NCBI GenBank assembly: GCA_030603385.1
Contig: JAUVXW010000009.1
Span: 1-64,000, forward strand
Direction: 5' to 3'
DNA: 64,000 nt
DNA from: Promethearchaeota archaeon
GTDB lineage: Archaea; Asgardarchaeota; Lokiarchaeia; Sigyniarchaeales; SOKP01
A program made the translations under genes and the position numbers. The notes under the pieces are model-generated. The model searched no databases. It saw nothing but the letters and a program-made list of their open reading frames with translations, and was not told where the DNA came from. Of this stretch, positions 36,342-46,475 are shown piece by piece; the stretch's first letter is position 1, and each line of letters begins with the position of its first letter.

Positions 36342-36941
36342 ATGAAGAGTAAAACGGAAATCATTGCTACTGTAAAAAGTCCCGCTAAAGGTTCATATTT
36401 GAGGCAAGGTGTAGGTTTCTCTTTAAAGGAAATAAAGGAATCAGGGAGACATATTAATCAATTAAAAGATCTGAGAATTAACATAGATTATTTTAGAACA
36501 TCTGCTCACCCTGAGAATATTGAAATACTAAAAAATTTAAAAATACCAAAGAAAGAAAGAAGAAAGAGAAAACCATTTATCCAAAAAGAGAAAAGAAGAA
36601 CTCCTTTCAAACCTAAGAAAGAAAAACCCAAAGTTGTGCCCAAAAAAGTTATTAAAAAAGCACCTAAAAAACCCGTAGTTAAGGAAAAACTAAAACCAGT
36701 GAAAAAGGAGAAAGTAAAACCTGTCAAAGCCGAGAAAATTAAAATCGAAGAAAAAGGGACTCCCTTAACCGATTTACCTGGATTAGGTGCTGCCACAGCA
36801 AAAAAATTCATTGAACTTGGAGTTAATACAATAGAAGAGCTTTGTAAGGAAAGCCCCGATGAATTAGCAACGTTAATCAAAGGAGTGTCTGTTGATAGAT
36901 TAAAAAATTGGATTGAAGAAGGTAAAGAGATCATCAAGTAG
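36342..36941 (+). CDS. Ribosomal protein eL13-like N terminus fused to Lys-rich linker and helix-hairpin-helix domain
   Basis: About 199 residues. Residues 10-65 follow ribosomal protein eL13 (L13e): SYLRQGVGFSLKEIKESG and INIDYFRTSAHPENIEILKNL. A ~75-residue lysine/proline-rich linker leads to a C-terminal helix-hairpin-helix/DUF4332-type module (LTDLPGLGAATAKKFIELG, then DRLKNWIEEG). It would bind large-subunit rRNA. ATG 36342, preceded by GTGAT. Confidence 0.75.
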   Translation: MKSKTEIIATVKSPAKGSYLRQGVGFSLKEIKESGRHINQLKDLRINIDYFRTSAHPENIEILKNLKIPKKERRKRKPFIQKEKRRTPFKPKKEKPKVVPKKVIKKAPKKPVVKEKLKPVKKEKVKPVKAEKIKIEEKGTPLTDLPGLGAATAKKFIELGVNTIEELCKESPDELATLIKGVSVDRLKNWIEEGKEIIK

Positions 36942-37087
36942 TATTATTAATTCTTCTAATTCTTCAAACTCTAATTACACCTTTATTAAAAAGGTCTTTT
37001 CAAATATCAGAAGTTTTATAAATACCTAATTTATTTTAGAAATAAGTTTATTTAATAATTCAAAAATCAAACAAGACAAGTACAAAC

Positions 37088-37579
37088 ATGGAATATAATT
37101 ATTATGTTTACAATAAAGCAGAGTGTAATATAACAATTAATAAAATGCCAATTTGGTTTAAAGAAATAGAATATGAAGGCGATGAGAATAATGGATACAT
37201 TATCATGCACTCCCAAAATGATTGTGATGAGATTTGGGGGCCAAACACCAAACTTGAAATAAAATGGGAAAAAAGAGAAAGGATGAATCTTTTTTACTAT
37301 AAAGAAGTAGAAAAGAGTATTGAAACTTATAATGCGATTGGCATTGTGGTTACTAAAAAGGAAAGAGATTGGTTAATGAGTCATGAATTTACATTTTGGT
37401 TTGGGCAGCGAAGGAAGATGATAAGAAAGAGATATTACGTTGAAAAAGTAATACATGGTATTTTTTATTGTGAAATTACTGAACGATTATTTAGTATTCA
37501 TACTTCTATAATAGAAAGTATGTATGAAAATTACAAGCCAAACATAATAAAATCATACAATTCTGTTGAATGTCATTAA
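37088..37579 (+). CDS. Hypothetical protein
   Basis: 163 residues, soluble, rich in Tyr/Ile/Lys with an ending in YNSVECH. No recognisable motif or membrane segment. ATG at 37088, convergent (3-base gap) with the Trm9-like gene. Confidence 0.6.
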   Translation: MEYNYYVYNKAECNITINKMPIWFKEIEYEGDENNGYIIMHSQNDCDEIWGPNTKLEIKWEKRERMNLFYYKEVEKSIETYNAIGIVVTKKERDWLMSHEFTFWFGQRRKMIRKRYYVEKVIHGIFYCEITERLFSIHTSIIESMYENYKPNIIKSYNSVECH

Positions 37580-37582
37580 AGT

Positions 37583-38323
37583 TTATCTTTTTTGAGCGAA
37601 TAAAAAAAAGTTATCGTTATTATTTGGACCACCCATTATTTTAAACTCTTTAACATCAAAAATCTTTAACAATTTTTTTATCTCTCGTTTGGAGAAAAAG
37701 TGATAAAACCTATTATATGCTTTATTTTCTCCTGAAAGTTTCCATGGGATAAATCTATCGCCTGACTCTTTCAATCCTGCCATCTTCTGCTGTTCATTAT
37801 GCTTAAAACTAAACCTTCTTTTAAATCCATCCAAAAGAAAATAACCTCTATATTTTCTTTGCCATTTACGCCACACTGTAATAACTAAATTACCATTTTT
37901 TTTTAGTATTTCATTGGTTTGTGTCATCAAATCCTTTCTATCAGATTTATTTTTGATATGGTGAATTGTGGCGATTGAGTAAATATTTTGGATTGAATTT
38001 GTTCTAATTGGTAGATACCTTATATCCGCAAGAAGAACTTGAATTAAATTCGATTCAAGTTTTGAATAACGATCGGAATTTCTTAAATCACTACAAACAA
38101 TTTTTAAGAATTCAAGTGATATATCAATGCCGATTAATTTTTTTGGATAAGTTCCTAAAATTTTAAAATTTCTGCCATTAGCACATCCTAAATCCAAACA
38201 AATTCCATTAAAATTATAACCCTTTTTATTTAAAAAATTTAGAAAAAACTCAAGTGGTCTCCATGGTTTTCTTCTTTTTGAATGATAGTCTTTAGCAATC
38301 TGGTTATAGTTATGGCCCTCCAT
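37583..38323 (-). CDS. Trm9/ALKBH8-type tRNA wobble-uridine methyltransferase
   Basis: 246 residues. SAM site LDLGCANGRNFKILGTYPK followed by GIDISLEFL, and the Trm9-specific YSIATIHHIKNKSDRKDLM, LVITVWRKWQ, and GDRFIPWKLSGENKAYNRFYHFF. Trm9 makes the methyl ester of cm5U34 in tRNA, downstream of Elp3. The family is mainly eukaryotic with scattered archaeal members. The conserved block after the SAM domain makes the call secure at family level. Confidence 0.85.
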   Translation of the reverse strand: MEGHNYNQIAKDYHSKRRKPWRPLEFFLNFLNKKGYNFNGICLDLGCANGRNFKILGTYPKKLIGIDISLEFLKIVCSDLRNSDRYSKLESNLIQVLLADIRYLPIRTNSIQNIYSIATIHHIKNKSDRKDLMTQTNEILKKNGNLVITVWRKWQRKYRGYFLLDGFKRRFSFKHNEQQKMAGLKESGDRFIPWKLSGENKAYNRFYHFFSKREIKKLLKIFDVKEFKIMGGPNNNDNFFLFAQKR

Positions 38324-38418
38324 GAAATGAAAACGTTTTATTTCTTTATGACATATAAATGTTAATAAAGTTATATAATTTTCAATATATAATAGTGAAT
38401 ATGTTAGGAAATTAGGAA

Positions 38419-40188
38419 ATGGAAGAGCGCGTTATTTTTCTCACTAAGTTTACACAATTGTTGAGGAATGAAGTCTTAGATTATTATGATAAATCTCATT
38501 TGTATTTAAAGGATCTTGTCTCATACAAAGATATTGATTTAAGAAAAGATCCAACCAAAGAAAACGAAGAAAGTTTAAGAAATACACTTATAAAGATGTT
38601 AAAGGCAATAAAAACTGGTTTAAATACGATTGGAGTACCAATAAACAAATTATCTAAAATACAGAATAACTATTTGAAAGAAATTAGTAAAAAAAGAACA
38701 GAACTGCATGATTATGACTCTTATCTTAAAATATATTTCAAAGAATATATCAATAAAATATTATTTGAAATCTTAATTGAATATTTATTGGATTTAGACG
38801 TACAAAAAATTGAAACTTTAAAACTTTTTAAATTAGCACCTCAAAGTTTCATTGATAAATTACATAAATTTAAAATAACATATGTAGATTCGAGGACTAA
38901 AACTTTTATTACTTTCCCAGGTATTGAAGAAAATTTAAATTTTTCAGATTTATCTATTAATATAAAAGCATTCAATGTGAATCCAAAAAAGACCTTCAAC
39001 TCCACCATGAAAAAAGAGGAAGAAATAGATAAACGAGAAGAGAAGATCAGTGAAGAACCAAATATTTTAGCACAGTTACAAGAAGCTAAGAAGGATTTTA
39101 TTGAGACTTTAAAAACTCCAAAAAAAGAACTATTAAAACCTTCACTGGAACAATTGGAAAATTTTATACCTGAAGAAAAGCCAACAAAAACTATGGAAAA
39201 AATCAATCAGACCCCTTCTTTAATAGCCCAAAACAACTTAACCTCCTTTAAATCTGTACCAAGAGATTTGACTTTCAAGTCGCAAAAAGTGAATTTTCTT
39301 GATAATTTTGGCAACTTACCCCCTGTAAATCTTGAAATTCTTAATAAATTTAAAATTAATATTGGCAATCTTTTAAATTCAAGAGTAGTTAATCCAGATT
39401 TTATAGATTTAGAAAATCTCTTTTATTACATATCTATTTTGAAAATGGCAAACATAAAATTTCCTTTTACTTCAATAGAGATATTAAATTTTCTAAGGAA
39501 CCATATAACTGAAATGATTTTTAGCTTTTCAAGAAATACGATGCCAGATTCAATTAACATATTTTATGGTCTTTCAATTGTTACTGAATTGAAATTAATC
39601 CATAAAACTAACATCATTAACCTTCACGCTACTGAAGAATTTCTTAAAATGGAATTGAAGGAGTTTATACCTGAGAAATTAAAAATGAATTACTACACTT
39701 TACTTTGCTTAAAACTGCTAGCAAAAAGTGAAATAATATCAACACGCAAAGATGCTTTATTAAATCAAGTGTTAAATTTAGATATATTGAGTATGAGAGG
39801 ATTTAACCCAACATTAGATATTTATAATCAACTAGCTATTATCAATAGTCTGGACAAAAATGTGAAGCTTACTGGATTTATCGTGCCTTATATGAATGCA
39901 CTTAAAAGAATGTTAACTTCAAAAGGTTCCATTGATGATTCAATAACGGAATCTGCCAAGACATTATTAATTTTAGTTATTTTCGGTTTAAAAGAGCAAG
40001 AATCAGTATTGTGCAGTCGTTTACTCAATTACATTATAAAGTCTACAGATTTCTTTAATCTAGAAAATCTAGATAAAGATTTTAATTGGCGTATTGACAA
40101 ATTAGCATATAAAATAGAATTAAGAATGTTATTTTGGGCATTATTAGCTTGTTCTCAGTATTCTCCCGATAATTTGTTAAATCTTTGA
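38419..40188 (+). CDS. Large helical protein of unknown function
   Basis: 589 residues. N-terminal ~200 residues are charged helices, then a ~110-residue disordered, Lys/Pro-rich linker, then an all-helical C-terminal half with hydrophobic repeats (SINIFYGLSIVTELKLIHK, MNYYTLLCLKLLAKSE, TLDIYNQLAIINSLDK). The spacing of these repeats recalls alpha/alpha-toroid (prenyltransferase-like) repeats, without catalytic residues I could identify. Not recognised. Confidence 0.6.
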   Translation: MEERVIFLTKFTQLLRNEVLDYYDKSHLYLKDLVSYKDIDLRKDPTKENEESLRNTLIKMLKAIKTGLNTIGVPINKLSKIQNNYLKEISKKRTELHDYDSYLKIYFKEYINKILFEILIEYLLDLDVQKIETLKLFKLAPQSFIDKLHKFKITYVDSRTKTFITFPGIEENLNFSDLSINIKAFNVNPKKTFNSTMKKEEEIDKREEKISEEPNILAQLQEAKKDFIETLKTPKKELLKPSLEQLENFIPEEKPTKTMEKINQTPSLIAQNNLTSFKSVPRDLTFKSQKVNFLDNFGNLPPVNLEILNKFKINIGNLLNSRVVNPDFIDLENLFYYISILKMANIKFPFTSIEILNFLRNHITEMIFSFSRNTMPDSINIFYGLSIVTELKLIHKTNIINLHATEEFLKMELKEFIPEKLKMNYYTLLCLKLLAKSEIISTRKDALLNQVLNLDILSMRGFNPTLDIYNQLAIINSLDKNVKLTGFIVPYMNALKRMLTSKGSIDDSITESAKTLLILVIFGLKEQESVLCSRLLNYIIKSTDFFNLENLDKDFNWRIDKLAYKIELRMLFWALLACSQYSPDNLLNL

Positions 40189-40230
40189 ACTGATAAAGAG
40201 ATTGAATTAAGCCTAATTTAAATTGAATCC

Positions 40231-40851
40231 TTAGTCTTCATTCATTTTCATAATTCTTTTAATAAAGTTCTTAGCCGATGGAGAAATACGTTTATTTTTA
40301 ACATAATTATTCCAATCTTCATTAAAAATATGATTATCCTTTAATTCCCTTAGTGTCCTATTTGCTACTGTAAACCAATAATCAATATCAATAAGAGGAG
40401 CATCATTATCTATTCCAGGGCAATACTTTTTAGCTTTCTCTGTATATATTACACCGATTTTTTCTTTAGTAATAATATCTTCATTATTAGATTGAATAAA
40501 TGAAAAAGGAAATGACCTACAAAGCATAGGCCTTAAGCTATAAATTAAGCATTTCTTATTTTTTTTTTCATAAAAGCAACACTCACCTTTATTAGTTTTC
40601 ATAAGCCCAATGAAGGCTAAACCTTTTTCAGTTTCTATTGGTGAAATTACCATTTTCTTTAGGATGATATTATTTAATGCTTTATCATAAACGTAAAATC
40701 CGAAAATTTCAAGTGATTCTTTTAACTCTATTTTTAAACCCTTAATTATCCTCGATATATCTAAGTAAGTCACATTTACAAGTGTATTTCTATCTGTACA
40801 ACAATTTCCACACCTAATACAGAAAAATTTCAAATCTTTCGGATTTAGCAT
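40231..40851 (-). CDS. YkgJ family cysteine-cluster protein
   Basis: 206 residues. Cysteines FFCIRCGNCCTD near the N terminus, then CCFYEKKNKKCLIYSLRPMLCRSFPF, and a later cysteine in AKKYCPG. Same family as the gene at 17130 but without its acidic and His-rich extensions. It lies 47 bases after the stop of the large surface protein on the same strand. Confidence 0.82.
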   Translation of the reverse strand: MLNPKDLKFFCIRCGNCCTDRNTLVNVTYLDISRIIKGLKIELKESLEIFGFYVYDKALNNIILKKMVISPIETEKGLAFIGLMKTNKGECCFYEKKNKKCLIYSLRPMLCRSFPFSFIQSNNEDIITKEKIGVIYTEKAKKYCPGIDNDAPLIDIDYWFTVANRTLRELKDNHIFNEDWNNYVKNKRISPSAKNFIKRIMKMNED

Positions 40852-40898
40852 TAAAATAAAAAAAAGAATTTTAAAATTTGAATTTTTTTATAATAAAT

Positions 40899-43800
40899 TT
40901 AAGGATTAATCGGTATAATCAATTTTCGCTCTATCAACGTTTCAATGGCTACAATTATGAGATCCTTATTATCTTCACTAACCAATTCAATTACGTCATT
41001 TAAATTAACAATATTATTGTTTCTTTTTGATGCTGATTGGATTACATTTAATGTGCGGATCTCTAGTTTGTCTAAGTTTTTCTCTTTTCGCAATTTAAGA
41101 AGATCGATCTTTCCAGATAATCTGAAAGAGCCTTTATAGTGTAATTCAAAGTACTCGTTTATTATTGTAGGGACTAATTCTTCAAACAGGTCTAAGGAAC
41201 CATCCCAATTTTCTAATTCTATAGATAATTTTAGATTTAAGGCTAAAACCAAATTAGATACTTGACTTTTTAACCTTTCAGAAGACTTTTCTCTTAGGAT
41301 AAATACAGCTCTTACATCATCTTTATCTGCGATTAAACAGTAGAAATACTTGAAATCCAACTCAATAATCTTCTCAATACCATAGCTCTTTGTAGATTTC
41401 TTTGATTCTACGGAACTTATTTCTTGTTCAGAAAACTCTTCTCCAACAGTTGTTATTGCTTGAATAAATCCTGAGAATAATTCCTTCTTGTGTTTTTCTA
41501 AAATCGAATAGCTCTGCGAATAAATAGGTATCCCGCTCAATTTATGTATTATTACAATAGCCTGAATATTTTTGAGGTCCTTAAATCTTTGTGTTTTTGC
41601 TAACAATTCTGCTTCTTTCTTCCTCTTTCTTGGTAGAATTACATAAGACCTTAAACTTAATATTCCTAAAGCACTAACTATGCTTATTAATACACCTATA
41701 ATTATCCATAACAACAGGCCTGGGAATTCATTTCCACCAACAACAGGTTCACCGATTACAACAATAAATGAGTATATAGTTGATTTGTAGATTGAACCAT
41801 TAGGTGTAATTATTAAATCAAATTTATAATTACCTTCTAATCCTTCTGGCAATTTTATATCTACTTCATAAGTTCCAGGAGCGGTCTGATTGATAGTGCC
41901 TATACCATAATCCCATGTATATTTTATAGTCGCGTCTTCGATGATATTTAGTGTTTTATTATCTAGTAATTGAATTTGAATATTTATTGTTTCTCCTACT
42001 TCAGCATTTATTGTGTCTTCAAAACTAATTGGATCTACCTTTATTTCAATCTGATCTATCAAAAGTTGAAAACTGAAAGTTGCATTTTTATAATTAGGAT
42101 GTTCAAATTGAAGGTAAACTAAATTAAACCATAAAGAAAAATCCTCCTGTGAACATATAATTGTTGTATTATACCAGAAATTGGGGTTTATTGTCAAATT
42201 CTTTTGGAAAGCACCGCTTATACAAGTTATTACACCCCCGGTTAAATATTCTGCGTCTATATTTGAGAGTGCCCTTACTGATATATTAAGCTCTTCGTTG
42301 AAAACTGTTCCTAATAATGCATTTTCATTAATTTGTTGAGAATTGATATAAGCTAATAAATTTACAGATTGTTTTATCATCTCAAATTCATAAATATAAT
42401 ATTGAGGTTCGTAAGCTACTGCAGAAAAATTAATCCTCAACTGATAACTACCAATATCGTCAATAAAAAGGGTACTAAATTCTATTTCATATACACCGTT
42501 TCCAGGATTTTTAATTGTATATAAAGATTCATTACTGATGCTGACATTGACTAATGCTCCATCAATCCCATCGCCGTCATAATCTGAAAACTTAAATCTT
42601 ATAGTACTATTAGCATGTAATTCGATCTCATTATCTGATTCAAGAACTTGTATATTTGTTTCTTCACCTAAGTTAATTTCTAATGTAATATTACTCGTAA
42701 TAAATCCAATTTTTGAAGAATTAATAATTATATTATGCAATCCTCGTGATATTAAGTCCCCAGTAAATAACGTTGTTTCATAAATACCTAATCCTGAATC
42801 TGTAAAATAACGAGTCCCATCAGACCAGTTATAAGATACAATCGCATTGGGTATTGTAAAATTATTTTCAAAATCTTTTAAGAGAATCCTTACTGGAATA
42901 ATATCACCGACAAATCCCTCAGTTCTTAAGTCTAACTCTGCGTCATCTGGTTTTAATAAAGTTAGTGAAGTCTGATGGTTTACAATAAGGTCGGATTTAA
43001 CTCCACCAATGGCAGTTCCATTACTCCAAAATATCGTATAATTATATTGACCTCCTATTGAATTCAAGGCTGTGAACGTGATCTCAGAAAATAATACAGT
43101 TCCATTAGAAAGAGGATTTATAGCTTCTTCAAACCAAATTGAACCAGTTGGGTCATAGATGGTTAAATTTACCATAGTTAAAGCTAAATTTGGAGGAATT
43201 TCATTACTATTATTAATTTGGGTTCTAATTTTGGTAGATTCACCTGTAACAAATGATGATTCTACCCATTGACCTTGTTTAAACATTTTAGTGTTTGAAC
43301 TGTTAAGGTAATTAGGTGATGTTGCTACGAATGACCACCAACCAGGAAATATCGCGAATGTAGTATTGATTGTTAAATAAGTTTCCCCATTACTCCCACC
43401 CTCATAAGAAACTGATTGTAATGTAGGATCTAAAACTGAAGTAATTTCCCCGTTTGTCGGCTTAGTAATTGTAAATTCAAAATCAGTATATTGAGATGGC
43501 ATATAAAAATTATGAGTAAACTCCCAATAAACTGATCCATTTTCCAAAATTGTATAACTGATCCCTTCTTGAACTGTTTGTCCAATTTTAGTTGTTGTAT
43601 CATGATACCCATACAAGAACGTATCTAATTCAAATTCTAAAGATGGAGATGCTGTTTGGATAGTTAAAACTACAGGATTATATTCCCATTTTCCAGTAAA
43701 ATTTCGAGAAGAATGCCCCCATTGATTCCCATCAGAAAGGATTTCACTGTTTATAGTAAGGTTTATATCACTTTGGGTTGAATTAGCAAGTGTCGTCAGT

Positions 43801-45068
43801 TCTAAAGAGACGTTATCAAACCTGAAAATTTGTTGAAATTGATCCTCAAAACCACTATACGTAATCGAAGCACCACTCATTATGCCAATTGAAATATTAA
43901 ACTCATTATTATTTTTAATATTTTCAAAAATATTTGAGGTATTTAACCATAAATCCATATTTATCTTTCCAGTATGGTGCCATGTTTGCCTCCCTGCGTC
44001 TGCAACATCTCCGATACCTTTTGAATATACTTTTTTATTATTAATTTCACAATATATAAAATTTTCATTAGAATCCATAGCAAATTCAGCGTAATAATCG
44101 AAACTAATATAAGCATCAATAACAGCACCTCTGGGGATGGTTATATTTTGATATAATTCTACAAAATCTCCTTCATAATAAACCGTATCATATTGTGGTA
44201 GGTCAGGGGAGATTTCTGAATATAATGCCACAAACATACTATCTGCACCCCCAACATTACCCGCTCCATAATTAGTCATTGTAGAAGAATTTGCATTAAA
44301 TCCCCATGATGGTGAATTCACATAGAAGTTAGAGCTCGTATTAATAAACTCATAATAGTCGATTTTATATCCCCAATACTCGTATAAACCGTCTGATTCA
44401 AAGTAGAAATTTAATTCACTTCCCCAAATCCAAGGTGAATAATAGTCAGATTTAAATCCTGTTTCAGTATAGATTATTGTATTATTTTCATTTTCAATAA
44501 AGAAATAATCCCAACTATCCTCAAATTCTAACCGCGTAAAATGAACTCTCATCGCTATTGTTCCAGGATTCGCAGTAATTGAGTCTAGAGTCTGAGGTCG
44601 ACCTCTATTTGGCTGATAATCATGAGGACTTTCTTTACCTGAAACATTTAATCTATAAATGGTAATTGGTAAAAAATCGCTATTATTAACCCACTCCCTA
44701 GTATCTTGTATACTTCGTATTGAATTCTGAATTTCTGAAACTTTCCAATCATGGACTTCATCTAAATAATATGTTAAATTCACTTCTTCCAGATTTGATG
44801 CTGAGATATCTTGATTAAATTTATAAAGATTTCCAGTATCAGTAATATTCAAAGATGGTTCTAATCCTTGGAACAAGATAGCACCACCATTAGCGCCGTT
44901 TAATTCATGTTTAAATATCTTCTTATCATTAATATAATCGTTATCATCAGAGTGGAAGGTTATATTTAAAATAGAATTAAAAAATAACAGTGAAACCAAT
45001 ATCATTGAAATAATAGACAGACAATTTATTTTCTTCTTCATTGAAGAAATCTTTTTATTACATTTCAT
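40899..45068 (-). CDS. Giant surface protein with cytoplasmic roadblock/longin-like and winged-helix tail
   Basis: 1389 residues. N-terminal signal/anchor (residues ~13-35), ~1080 extracellular residues rich in beta-strand and N-x-S/T sequons, including Ig-like repeats (TIPNAIVSYNW, GIDGALVNVSI, IIEDATIKYTW, each followed by GxYE). One TM helix (1117-1139), then a 243-residue cytoplasmic region: a roadblock/longin-like part (IQAIVIIHKLSGIPIYSQSY) and a C-terminal helix-turn-helix-like segment. A receptor or adhesin linked to GTPase regulation is suggested. Not known from sequence: the extracellular ligand. Confidence 0.75.
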   Translation of the reverse strand: MKCNKKISSMKKKINCLSIISMILVSLLFFNSILNITFHSDDNDYINDKKIFKHELNGANGGAILFQGLEPSLNITDTGNLYKFNQDISASNLEEVNLTYYLDEVHDWKVSEIQNSIRSIQDTREWVNNSDFLPITIYRLNVSGKESPHDYQPNRGRPQTLDSITANPGTIAMRVHFTRLEFEDSWDYFFIENENNTIIYTETGFKSDYYSPWIWGSELNFYFESDGLYEYWGYKIDYYEFINTSSNFYVNSPSWGFNANSSTMTNYGAGNVGGADSMFVALYSEISPDLPQYDTVYYEGDFVELYQNITIPRGAVIDAYISFDYYAEFAMDSNENFIYCEINNKKVYSKGIGDVADAGRQTWHHTGKINMDLWLNTSNIFENIKNNNEFNISIGIMSGASITYSGFEDQFQQIFRFDNVSLELTTLANSTQSDINLTINSEILSDGNQWGHSSRNFTGKWEYNPVVLTIQTASPSLEFELDTFLYGYHDTTTKIGQTVQEGISYTILENGSVYWEFTHNFYMPSQYTDFEFTITKPTNGEITSVLDPTLQSVSYEGGSNGETYLTINTTFAIFPGWWSFVATSPNYLNSSNTKMFKQGQWVESSFVTGESTKIRTQINNSNEIPPNLALTMVNLTIYDPTGSIWFEEAINPLSNGTVLFSEITFTALNSIGGQYNYTIFWSNGTAIGGVKSDLIVNHQTSLTLLKPDDAELDLRTEGFVGDIIPVRILLKDFENNFTIPNAIVSYNWSDGTRYFTDSGLGIYETTLFTGDLISRGLHNIIINSSKIGFITSNITLEINLGEETNIQVLESDNEIELHANSTIRFKFSDYDGDGIDGALVNVSISNESLYTIKNPGNGVYEIEFSTLFIDDIGSYQLRINFSAVAYEPQYYIYEFEMIKQSVNLLAYINSQQINENALLGTVFNEELNISVRALSNIDAEYLTGGVITCISGAFQKNLTINPNFWYNTTIICSQEDFSLWFNLVYLQFEHPNYKNATFSFQLLIDQIEIKVDPISFEDTINAEVGETINIQIQLLDNKTLNIIEDATIKYTWDYGIGTINQTAPGTYEVDIKLPEGLEGNYKFDLIITPNGSIYKSTIYSFIVVIGEPVVGGNEFPGLLLWIIIGVLISIVSALGILSLRSYVILPRKRKKEAELLAKTQRFKDLKNIQAIVIIHKLSGIPIYSQSYSILEKHKKELFSGFIQAITTVGEEFSEQEISSVESKKSTKSYGIEKIIELDFKYFYCLIADKDDVRAVFILREKSSERLKSQVSNLVLALNLKLSIELENWDGSLDLFEELVPTIINEYFELHYKGSFRLSGKIDLLKLRKEKNLDKLEIRTLNVIQSASKRNNNIVNLNDVIELVSEDNKDLIIVAIETLIERKLIIPINP

Positions 45069-45178
45069 TTAGTTCCCCTTTAATAAAAGAAGTTAACCTA
45101 TATTCCTATGTAATAAAAATGAAATTTCATAAATTTAAATAATTGTTTTGGCCAAAATTTTAAAATTGGTCTGGAATC

Positions 45179-45493
45179 TTAGTTAGGTAAAAATTCTTCC
45201 TTTAAATCCGCAATTAAAGATTTTCTATCTTTAACAGATATACGATTAATATTAACTCCACGATTATTATAAGTATCGGGAGGTATATCTTCAAATAAAG
45301 ACAACATTAAAATAATAGAATTAGTAACTAAGACTCGGTTTTTTGCTTTATCTAATAATTTCATCAATTCTATTAAGGAATGATCTTTCCAAATCTCAGT
45401 TTTTTCCCTATTTACTTTTTCGTTTTGAAAATAGTCAAGAATTTTCAAATAACAATCTAATTCAAAATCTTCGGTATTCTTGTTAATTTTCAT
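45179..45493 (-). CDS. Hypothetical helical protein
   Basis: 104 residues, charged and helical (LIELMKLLDKAKNRVLVTNS), no recognised family. ATG at 45493. It lies 110 bases upstream of the giant surface protein, same strand. Confidence 0.5.
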   Translation of the reverse strand: MKINKNTEDFELDCYLKILDYFQNEKVNREKTEIWKDHSLIELMKLLDKAKNRVLVTNSIILMLSLFEDIPPDTYNNRGVNINRISVKDRKSLIADLKEEFLPN

Positions 45494-45814
45494 CTTTTTT
45501 TAGTAAGCACTTCGATTCTATTTATTTAAACTTAAAACTTATTTTTAAGTCAGTTTATTTTATCACATTTTTGTTATAGTATTCCGTACAATTTTGCTTT
45601 TTCCTAAGTTAACTACTACTAATAACCCCGTACAGCTATATTTTTATAGAGTATAATTTGTGTGTAAAAATCTTTTAGTATTTAGATAATAAATTTTTGT
45701 GCCTTTTTATTTTCTAATATAATATATAGATATCACTAAATTTTGGAAAATGAAATTTAGACTTATTTTATTAAAGAATTTAAAATAAAAACTATGCTAA
45801 ATTCTTAAGAAAAA
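45494..45814. other. Intergenic region, no gene seen
   Basis: 321 AT-rich bases between divergent genes. CCGTACA occurs twice about 60 bases apart (near 45587 and 45628), and a TATA-like aatataatatata lies about 90 bases before the Ogg2 start. No gene recognised. Confidence 0.35.
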
Positions 45815-46441
45815 ATGCAAGATTTATTCGAGGTTATAAACAATCTTAAGAAGAGTGAAGTTAGTAAATTAGTAGAACGCAGAATTAATGAATTTAAAGA
45901 AATTAGAAGCAAATTTCATGATAAAATATTTGGAGAACTTAGTTTTTGTGTTATGACAGCAAACTGCAGTGCAGAGAAATGTATTGAAGTTCAAAAGTTA
46001 GTAGGTGCTGGATTCCATAATTTACCTGAAGTGAAATTAGCTCAAAAATTAAGATTAAATGGCTATAGGTTTCCTAATATTAGAGCGAAATATATTGTAC
46101 AAGCAAGAGAATTACAAGGAGAATTAAAAAGCAATATTAAAACCTATAAAGATCTCCATAAGTTAAGAGAGTGGATTGTAAAAAATATTAAAGGATTAGG
46201 ATATAAAGAAGCTAGCCATTTTCTAAGGAATATAGGTTTTACGGATTATGCGATAATAGATTTTCATATTTTAGATCTTCTAACGAAATTTAACCTAATT
46301 GAAAAGCCGAAAACTTTAACAAAAACAAAATATCTTGAAATAGAGGAATTATTAGAAAAAATCTCAGAAGGATTAAACTTAAATCTTGCTGAACTTGACC
46401 TTTATATGTGGTATATGGAGACTGGAAAGATCCTTAAATAA
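45815..46441 (+). CDS. ogg: N-glycosylase/DNA lyase, Ogg2 type
   Basis: Removes 8-oxoguanine and nicks the strand. 208 residues, the typical archaeal Ogg2 length. Helix-hairpin-helix with the catalytic lysine in IKGLGYKEASHFLRNIG (Lys131) and the catalytic aspartate in YAIIDFHIL (Asp149). ATG at 45815. Confidence 0.93.
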   Translation: MQDLFEVINNLKKSEVSKLVERRINEFKEIRSKFHDKIFGELSFCVMTANCSAEKCIEVQKLVGAGFHNLPEVKLAQKLRLNGYRFPNIRAKYIVQARELQGELKSNIKTYKDLHKLREWIVKNIKGLGYKEASHFLRNIGFTDYAIIDFHILDLLTKFNLIEKPKTLTKTKYLEIEELLEKISEGLNLNLAELDLYMWYMETGKILK

Positions 46442-46475
46442 AAATCCTAATTTTAATGGGATATGATTTTTAGGG

